Shown here: positions 57,067-64,000 of the stretch, piece by piece
Numbering within the stretch: position 1 is the stretch's first letter
Layout: the number at the start of each line of letters is the position of its first letter
Source of the DNA: Brachionus plicatilis
Lineage: Eukaryota; Rotifera; Eurotatoria; Ploima; Brachionidae
NCBI GenBank assembly: GCA_010279815.1
Contig: QEOQ01000303.1
Location: forward strand, 305,139 to 369,138
DNA: 64,000 bases
Direction of reading: 5' to 3'
The notes under the pieces: generated by a model
The model's input: the letters and a program-made list of their open reading frames with translations, nothing else
Told to the model about the DNA's origin: nothing
Databases searched by the model: none
Translations under genes and position numbers: made by a program

Positions 57067-59129
57067 TTTAAATTATAATTCTAAAAGATCTAAAAATTTC
57101 GAAAGATTAAAAAAATGAAATTCGATAACAAAAATAATCATTAGTTTATAATTTATATTTTTTAAGATCTTAATTTTAATGAAATTTTGTTGAAGAACTG
57201 AACTCATTTACCTTAAAATATATAGTTCATTTCGAAATGTAAAAAAAATGGTTATCCAAATTTCCTTTTTTTTTCTATTATAGAATGATAATGATTAAAA
57301 TTTTAAAAAATTGTAGTTTTCAGGAAATTATGAGACCAATTTTTAAATCTTTCTAAAACGGGACAGCTACATTTAATAAAAAAAAGGTCTTATTATTTTA
57401 AGATATTTTGAAAATAATTCTTAATTTAAGTGTTGTCAAGGAAATTTTTTAATTATTCTTAATCTGAAATAATTATCTAATTTTTGTTCACAAAAGCACA
57501 ATAGCGGCTTTATGAATCGAGACCAGAAATTTCTATTTTATATTTAAATTTTTCTATTTGTTAAATTTGTTTTCTTAAGTGTTTTGTTTTTAGAAGAAAA
57601 AAATTAAAATTAAAATTTTAAATTAAACATTTTTATCTATAACTAATATAATAAAATAAACTGAATAAGTTGAATTAATAATTCAATATTTGAATTAAAT
57701 TAAATTTTTTGTCAATTGTAATGACCAAAATCAATCGGTTATGAATTTCGATAGTGAAGAAAAATTTTTTTTTTTCATTCGAAAAAAACATTTAAAAAAA
57801 GTTGCGCAAAGTTTAACAATAATACATTTTTTGAATAAATTTTTATGAACTTTTTTGCTAATATTTGAATCAAATATTGGCAAGCAACTTTTTAGTTATT
57901 CCAATAAATAGACATAATTTGAATTGGATGAAACCACATCAAAGCAACTAGTTTTACAGAAAATAATTTTAAGAGAGAAAAACTTTAGTGAAAGAAAATA
58001 AAATTAATGCCAAAGCTTAATAGAGATGACTTTCTAGTTAATAAAATTATAATAAACTTTTGAAAAAAAACTTTTTGTTTCCCTAGCAATTGTTTATTTT
58101 CATAACGTTGCCTTGTTATGTCGACGTCATGCAATATTATACCTTTTTGATTATTCAATAACTAAATAGTTATTATACTTTTGATTCTAATTGCATAATC
58201 TTCTTTTTAATTCGAGGCCAATTTAAAAATTTACTGTAATATAACATGCAGAAAAATTCAAAAGATGATAAGTTTTTTTATTTGTTAAAAATTATCAAAA
58301 TTAAAATCCGAAATTTTTGATAAAATAATTTATTAGTTTTAAGTCTCAAAGGTTCTATTAAAGATAAAATAAGTTGGAAATAAAAAAATGATAATTTAAA
58401 TTAAATTATTAGAAAAAAATAGAAATTACTGATATACAAAAAAAATTTTGGAATGTTCGTAAGAAATATAAAAATAGTATTTTTAGAAACATTTACTTTC
58501 AATTCAATTTAATTTGAATTTCTTATTTAAGAACAAGGTAAAAATTTCATTTTATTAAATTTGATTTTGTTTTTATTTTTTTAAATTCAAATTGGTAACC
58601 AATGGAGGAGCATTTTCTAGCAAGATTATCGAATAATGAGTGATTGGCAATTTTGGCAAAAAATATTAAATGAAAATTTTGATAATGTTTTTTGGCCTTT
58701 GATAGCATTTGTTTTTGTCAAACATTCTAAATTAAAAATTAAATTCTCAAAAAAAAATGTAGGCCTATAGCTGTAGCTTATTAAATTCTAAAATAATCAA
58801 ATTGATATTATTGAAAATTAAAAGCTTAAATGTTGAAAACCTGAAAATTGATCTTTAAATCACAAAGCAGTTTATGAGTCTTGAGTATAAATTTTAAAAT
58901 TTTTTTTCAACATTTTTCGATTCTGCCATCGGTTCATATAAATTATTGCTACTGCTTAAACTATGTTTATTTTTGAGAAACAATCTAAATTAAAATTTAA
59001 ATGCTCAAAAAAAATGATGACAAACTAATTCACAAAAAGAAATATTGCCAAAAATTGAAGATGAAATGAAAGGGTAAAAAAATTAAAATTTTTGTAACAA
59101 TTTATTCATTTAAAAAAATTAAAAAAACC
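57067..59129. other. Intergenic spacer
   Basis: 2.1 kb of AT-rich DNA; no coding, RNA or bounded repeat signal seen. Confidence 0.5.
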
Positions 59130-62015
59130 TCAAAAGTTTTTAGTACGATGGCGAATTGACTGGATCATTTTCTTCAAATTTTGAATTTTTTCTGATTGTT
59201 CAAGAACTGCTGAATACTTTTTTTGTTTTTGTAACTGTTCCCGAGACAATAGATTGGCGGGTGTTGATTTTTCACATCGTTTATCCATTTCATGAAATCT
59301 TCTTGGACTCAAAGGACTTTTTAACTCATCCCCTTCTTCAGTGCTCTCAATGGTTTCTCGATCTTGATTTGATTTTGTTTTCTCATTTGGATTTCTAATT
59401 TGATTCAGTTTACTTTCAAATGATGATGGAACTTTTTTATCCGAATCAAAACTAGACGATATATTCATTTGAAAGGAATACAAATTTTTAAGCCTTGATT
59501 CAGAAAAAGGCGTAGAACTAGGTTTTTGTGTGCTAAAATCGTCAAATAAATCGTCTTCTTCATAAGTGGCATCGTATTCGTTCGAATTTTGAAAATTATC
59601 ATTCGGGCTGCTATCTGCAATACTTGATGCAATGCTTTGGTCAAAATGAATATAGTCTGGCGATGAATTTTTTATAAATTGGATATTTTCCGCACAACTT
59701 TGGCTACTTGGTTCAATATTGACATTTTCTAAAACACAAATTGATAAATCAGAGAGCGCTTTGGACTTTTTGAAAGATTTAATATTGTCATCGATTTGTT
59801 GAAATTTTTGCCTATCAGATACAGAAAAATATTGTTGGTTTTCTTTCTTGAATTGTTGCTCACTTAAAGGTCCAGTAAAAGACAAGTGTGTCACAACACG
59901 AGATTCATCACTGTGCTGAAACTCTTTGTGATCATATATGTCACATGGCAGCTTGGATCGTTTGAGTATTTGATCAAAGCGAAGACACTTTTCTTTGGCT
60001 TTGACCAAAATAACAAACAATTTTTGCTTGTTTTGAGCTAATGTTTTGCTCAGTAAATTGGTCAAAAGAGAATTTTGAAGCATCCAATTTATTTTATCAG
60101 TATTTTGATCATCCTCGAATCCCAACAAAATGTCTCTTCTAACACCCGGAAGCGAATGATTACGCAAAAAATTTGAACTTTTTCGTTCAACTAGATTTTC
60201 TTTGGCATATTCGATGGGATGAAATATGTTCATATTGCTCTCTATTAATGAATCCAAGTGATCGATTTTTTTCTTTACTTTTTTGCTTATGTCTTCATGT
60301 GAATCTGAATTTTCAAATTTTACCGAAACATATTCAAAAACTTGTTCAAAACAAATCCCAGATTGATCAGCATCAAAAATTTCTGAACAAAAAAGAACAA
60401 ATTTTTTGGATCCATTTTTTATTGCTGTGATATTGGACTTAAGACATTCAGTTAAACAAACATTTTTGTTTGTGTCATCCAAAAAGGTCCAATTTTTATC
60501 TGCATTCAAACCAGCCTCATTTTTTGATGAATCATATAAATATGACATTATTTTAGGAATGTCAATAATATTTATTGCAGAATCATTGTTACCTTGTTGT
60601 TGATTGTATGAATATAGTTTGTCAACAGAATTTATATCTTTTAAAAGATTAATAGTCACTTTTGGTGTTGGTTTTGGTTTTGGATCATCATCATTTGGAC
60701 AAAATTTAATATATTTATCTTCTTCACTAAGATATTCAAAATTTTCAATTTTGCCCTTAGCATTCGAAGTGTCAACATGAGATAAGAAGAAAATTTTATT
60801 CTCTTCTTCTCTTTGTTCATCTTGCTGATCAGAAAATAAAAATTCTGTTTGCTCATGCACTTCTTTATCTTTATTTTCAAATTCAGGACATATAATCTCA
60901 TAATAAATCTTTCCGTTCTTGTCAAATTTTTTAGATAACTGTTCATGTTTTTCAAATTGTTTAGATGTCTCTGATTCATATGTAAACTCGTTTTCTTCTA
61001 ATTCATCGATCAATCGGCTTTTCATAGGCTCAAAATATGATCCCGGAAGATCATTAGATAAATTTTTATTAAATTCATATCCTGTAGCATCAAATGATTC
61101 AATTTTTTGGGAATCATCGATCAATTGACTTTTCATAGGCTCAAAATATGATCCCGGAAGATCATTAGGATTTTTTTTCCCAAATTCTCGTCTTGCTGGT
61201 GATCTACCCTTTTTTATTTTAATTTTTGGATCCTTGGACTCAACACAACTGTCTGAACTAGATGACTGTGTGATCAATATTGATGCTTTTTGCTCTATTA
61301 CTTGACTCATATTATAAGTTGTTATTACAGTATCGGTATCTTTGTCATCAGCTAGAGTTTCTTCATCAACATCTTGTCCGTTTCTTTTCTTAAAAAAATC
61401 ACTCGAATAATAGTCATCAATTTGTTCATTATCTGAATCACCATCAAGCCCTAATGGTAATTCTATGACAGTCTGTTGGTCGTCTTGTAAATCTATTGAA
61501 GTTTTTTTTTCTCCATTATCTTCTTTACTGATATTACTGTATCTGTTTTTAATTGAACCATCCAAATCGGTCATACTTGTGTTAGAGTCTGTTGTTAGAC
61601 TTGATTTGGACACGGAATCTTCGGAAACCGAAGCAGTTTCGTTTGTTTGTCCAATTTTCTCTTTTTCCTCAAGAGTGAGTTCAATTTTTTTCAGCTGAGA
61701 AAACTTATTATTTTTTTGATTTTTAGGCATGTGGATGTTAAAACGAAAATTGAAAAAATTCTGCTTTTCATCAACTTTTCCTAGTTGAATATTTTTAAAT
61801 GGAATTTTATCAAATTTACTCAAATCATCCTTGTGATTTCTAGCCTGAATTATCGAAATTTTTTCTTCATCCTTTATCCAATTTACTTTACTATTTTTAA
61901 TTCCTTTAGGTATAAAAAATTTTCCTTCTGAGCTTGTTTCACTCATTGAGTTTATTCTACTCACTAGTTCTTTTACTCTTGATTTCGGCTTCTCGTCTAT
62001 CCGTTCATTGCTCAT
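59130..62015 (-). CDS. 961-aa disordered protein of unknown function
   Basis: Single uninterrupted reading frame, ATG at 62013-62015. Acidic, Ser/Asp/Glu/Asn/Lys-rich, with no signal peptide or membrane helix. Two copies of NDLPGSYFEPMKSxLIDD/E are encoded 111 bp apart by nearly identical DNA, a recent in-frame duplication. A more ordered middle part (FVLFCSEIFDADQSGICFEQ, then INWMLQNSLLTNLLSKTLAQ and KLFVILVKAKEKCLRF) may be a small domain. The C-terminus is basic and helical: LLSREQLQKQKKYSAVLEQ, EKIQNLKKMIQSIRHRTKN. Short basic helices of this type are often protein- or microtubule-binding, but no family is recognised. Lack of introns contrasts with neighbours. Confidence 0.75.
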   Translation of the reverse strand: MSNERIDEKPKSRVKELVSRINSMSETSSEGKFFIPKGIKNSKVNWIKDEEKISIIQARNHKDDLSKFDKIPFKNIQLGKVDEKQNFFNFRFNIHMPKNQKNNKFSQLKKIELTLEEKEKIGQTNETASVSEDSVSKSSLTTDSNTSMTDLDGSIKNRYSNISKEDNGEKKTSIDLQDDQQTVIELPLGLDGDSDNEQIDDYYSSDFFKKRNGQDVDEETLADDKDTDTVITTYNMSQVIEQKASILITQSSSSDSCVESKDPKIKIKKGRSPARREFGKKNPNDLPGSYFEPMKSQLIDDSQKIESFDATGYEFNKNLSNDLPGSYFEPMKSRLIDELEENEFTYESETSKQFEKHEQLSKKFDKNGKIYYEIICPEFENKDKEVHEQTEFLFSDQQDEQREEENKIFFLSHVDTSNAKGKIENFEYLSEEDKYIKFCPNDDDPKPKPTPKVTINLLKDINSVDKLYSYNQQQGNNDSAINIIDIPKIMSYLYDSSKNEAGLNADKNWTFLDDTNKNVCLTECLKSNITAIKNGSKKFVLFCSEIFDADQSGICFEQVFEYVSVKFENSDSHEDISKKVKKKIDHLDSLIESNMNIFHPIEYAKENLVERKSSNFLRNHSLPGVRRDILLGFEDDQNTDKINWMLQNSLLTNLLSKTLAQNKQKLFVILVKAKEKCLRFDQILKRSKLPCDIYDHKEFQHSDESRVVTHLSFTGPLSEQQFKKENQQYFSVSDRQKFQQIDDNIKSFKKSKALSDLSICVLENVNIEPSSQSCAENIQFIKNSSPDYIHFDQSIASSIADSSPNDNFQNSNEYDATYEEDDLFDDFSTQKPSSTPFSESRLKNLYSFQMNISSSFDSDKKVPSSFESKLNQIRNPNEKTKSNQDRETIESTEEGDELKSPLSPRRFHEMDKRCEKSTPANLLSREQLQKQKKYSAVLEQSEKIQNLKKMIQSIRHRTKNF
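61006..61168 (-). repeat. Internal 111-bp-spaced direct repeat in the 961-aa gene
   Basis: The plus-strand string TTTTCATAGGCTCAAAATAT and the bases after it (to GATCATTAG) occur at 61019-61058 and 61130-61168. They are preceded by matching TCATCGATCAAT. The spacing is 111 bp (37 codons), so it preserves the frame. Confidence 0.85.
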
Positions 62016-62729
62016 TTTTAAGTTTAGTTTTGTATTTCCCCTAGTTTCTGGGTTTTAATTTTAATAAAATCCTTTTTAGAAATTTAAAATTTTTTTTTTA
62101 AAGTTTCTTTCACATTTCCTTGGAGATTTTTTGTCAAATCTCTGCTTTTTTTTATTTTTAATTCATATTTTGTTTCTAAAAGATTTTTATTTTTCTCACA
62201 GACAAAAGTTTTTTTCCTTAATTTAATATTTTTTTATAAATTTTTTTGATACTTTTTACTAGCTACAATATTTAGTATTTTTATCTAATAATGAAATCGA
62301 AAAAATTAAAAAATAACTTCGCACATTTTCAATCTAAAAAAAATGATCAGATTTTATTATTATTAATTTTATTCTTATATATTGAAATAAACTTTAAAAA
62401 TAAAAAAACTATTATTTATATGCCTATTTAATTATTGATATGACGACTTAATGTTTTACCTTATTTTTATACGTTGAGAGAATAATTTAGTCCAATTTAA
62501 TAATTCTAATTTAATTGTGAATAATGTGAAATTTATGAAGGCCTAAAATTTTTTAGGATTTTTCATTCGTAAAATAACAATAAATAAATAATAATATTTT
62601 TTAGATATTGTACATTTTTAAAATTTTTATTTATTTAAATAAATAATAACAAAAACCTCGAACATTTCATATAACAAATTTATTCTGAAAAAAAAACAAC
62701 AATTAATCGCATTAAAATTCCAACAAAAA
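62016..62729. other. Spacer upstream of the 961-aa gene
   Basis: 0.7 kb, very AT-rich; should hold the promoter of the 961-aa gene and the 3' UTR of the membrane-protein gene. No motif stands out. Confidence 0.4.
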
Positions 62730-63619
62730 TCAAAACTTCTTTGGATTTTGATCTTGTTTAGCCAATTCATCATAAGATGGTGGATAGTCATTACAGTCAA
62801 TCATTAGAGCTCTAATTCTTTGACGTTCATTATCAAGATTATATTGTTCATACAAATCATTAGTTTGAAGTTTTGTCGACACCTGTGGCATCGTCAATGT
62901 AAATAAGCTTTCCGGACGTTGAGACATTGCTGCTAATAAATTAGATTTTTTTAATGATTTGTTTCTATTAAAAACCATTGCTGCCAAAAATAATATCATT
63001 ACGAGTAATAAAATGCCAATTCCTGTAAATTTTAAGATCCTTTCTAAGATATTAATCTTAGAATTAAAAATTTCTATACCTTTTACTGCAAAATAAGAAA
63101 AGAAAATTTGATCGCTTAAATCCAAAACCGAACAAGCATAATTATTCAGCTCTGACCCTAAACAACAAGAATAGTGGCTATTTGAATCAAGATCAACCGT
63201 ATCAATATCCAGAGCTGCATTTGAATAAAAGGCGATCAGGGTTTGATTTGTGAGTATTCGAATTTTACTTGTATCAATCTGAGTTTCTCTTAAAATTGTA
63301 TTATTTCCCAGATAAATTAATCTCAATGAATGATTTTTTTTATCGTCATCAACGACTATATTTATTATTTCATTTTTTTCGTTGGTGACCACAGGACCAT
63401 ATTCATATTTACATTGGATTTTACTTCCGTACTTTGCGTTAAACTTATTATGACCATATTTTTCAGCATTAACAAAAATTGGTGCATCTTTAACTATGAC
63501 TTAACATTATTAAAATAAAAAAAAAGAATGTTCCACATACTTGACTCATTCCCAAATTTGGTTGATATGGTAGAATAAATTTTTAAAATAAACAAGAAAG
63601 TTGGAAAGAAAATTTTCAT
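62730..63619 (-). CDS. Type I membrane protein with PPSY motif
   Basis: About 275 aa in two exons. ATG at 63617-63619 begins a signal peptide (KIFFPTFLFILKIYSTIS); an intron lies at about 63484-63541, with A|TC rejoining as Ile. The ectodomain of about 160 residues has Cys in IQCKYEYG and a later SHYSCCLGSE, spacing reminiscent of an Ig-like fold, plus NHS and NQT glycosylation sequons. One transmembrane helix (FTGIGILLLVMILFLAAMVF) is followed by a basic stop-transfer (NRNKSLKK). The cytoplasmic tail contains DYPPSYDELA, a PPxY ligand for WW domains such as Nedd4-type ligases or YAP-like proteins. Family not recognised; a receptor or adhesion role is inferred. Confidence 0.7.
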
Positions 63620-64000
63620 TTTTAGCAATTTTTTGAAATGTGATGAATTACAATTACTTAAATGATCAAACAAAATGTGCTTATCCTTAACATATTTCAA
63701 ATTCTATTTTTAAAAAAAATTAAAATTCAAAATTAGATTGAATATTCAATGTCCTGTTACTTTGTTAAGAAAAGAAAATTTTTTGGTTAATGAGAAGAAA
63801 AAATTATTTCTAATTAAAGTAAAAAAACTGATCAATAAATTATTACTATTAAGTTTAATCAATCTTGACTGCTTGTATAGGTAACTTGAGAAGCAGTATA
63901 ACAAACAGCAATCAATGCTTTAAAAAAAAAACTTGACATTTATTTAAAAGCTTCACAAAAATGAATTGTAATTAAAATAAATGTTTTTTTTTTCTAATCA
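63620..64000. other. Right-edge noncoding sequence
   Basis: AT-rich sequence upstream of the membrane-protein gene. No feature recognised. Confidence 0.4.

Noticed and set aside
60173..60603. Plus-strand frames opposite the 961-aa gene
   Set aside because: Antisense shadows of a single long coding frame; no start context or domain.
1..64000. CRISPR arrays, bacterial operons, rRNA genes or prophage
   Set aside because: The window is clearly intron-bearing eukaryotic DNA; no spaced direct-repeat array or rRNA-like sequence was seen.

Overview
The window looks like nuclear DNA of a small, very AT-rich bilaterian animal. Metazoan-type genes (POLA1, TAPT1, GNL1, PUSL1, LSM14, an SFI1-like protein) are split by introns of mostly 45-90 nt with GT...AG ends, and long AT-rich spacers lie between them. 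A monogonont rotifer such as Brachionus would fit this style, but that is inference; the species cannot be read from the sequence. There is one assembly gap (47429-47536).

Layout. 1-12470: four ENPP-type ectonucleotide pyrophosphatase/phosphodiesterase paralogs (A and B on minus, C and D on plus), with an unrelated coiled-coil gene between B and C. B, C and D share near-identical blocks that run through introns, a gene-conversion pattern. The 3-kb C-D spacer holds a hammerhead-like/Penelope-type motif and a piggyBac-like MITE. 12471-19512: a decayed ORF fragment, then a long many-exon SFI1-like gene on minus. 19830-28215: a possible membrane protein, two short hypothetical genes, a 4.4-kb gene-poor stretch with a tRNA-like relic, and a small single-pass membrane protein. 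28346-45856: TAPT1 (minus), POLA1 (plus), GNL1 (plus), a repeat graveyard, PUSL1 (minus). 46564-48603: LSM14. 51859-52836: a C2H2 zinc-finger protein with an eh1-like repressor motif. 54839-55987: Met/Gly-rich exons. 56098-63619: three minus-strand genes of unknown function, namely an RS-rich coiled-coil protein, a 961-aa disordered protein and a type I membrane protein with a PPSY motif.

The genes do not form one pathway. Housekeeping functions (replication, GTPase, pseudouridylation, mRNP, ciliary/ER membrane) sit between lineage-specific genes. The most distinctive part is 41.2-44.5 kb. A decayed minus-strand ORF there has been hit by two short inverted-repeat elements, one hAT-like with an 8-bp target duplication and one Mutator-like hairpin with a 9-bp duplication. 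Both target sites can be read, and the host reading frame continues across both insertions. With the piggyBac-like element at 9.76 kb, three MITE classes are recognisable in one 64-kb window. Exon boundaries below were inferred by eye from splice signals and reading frame and should be confirmed with transcripts.
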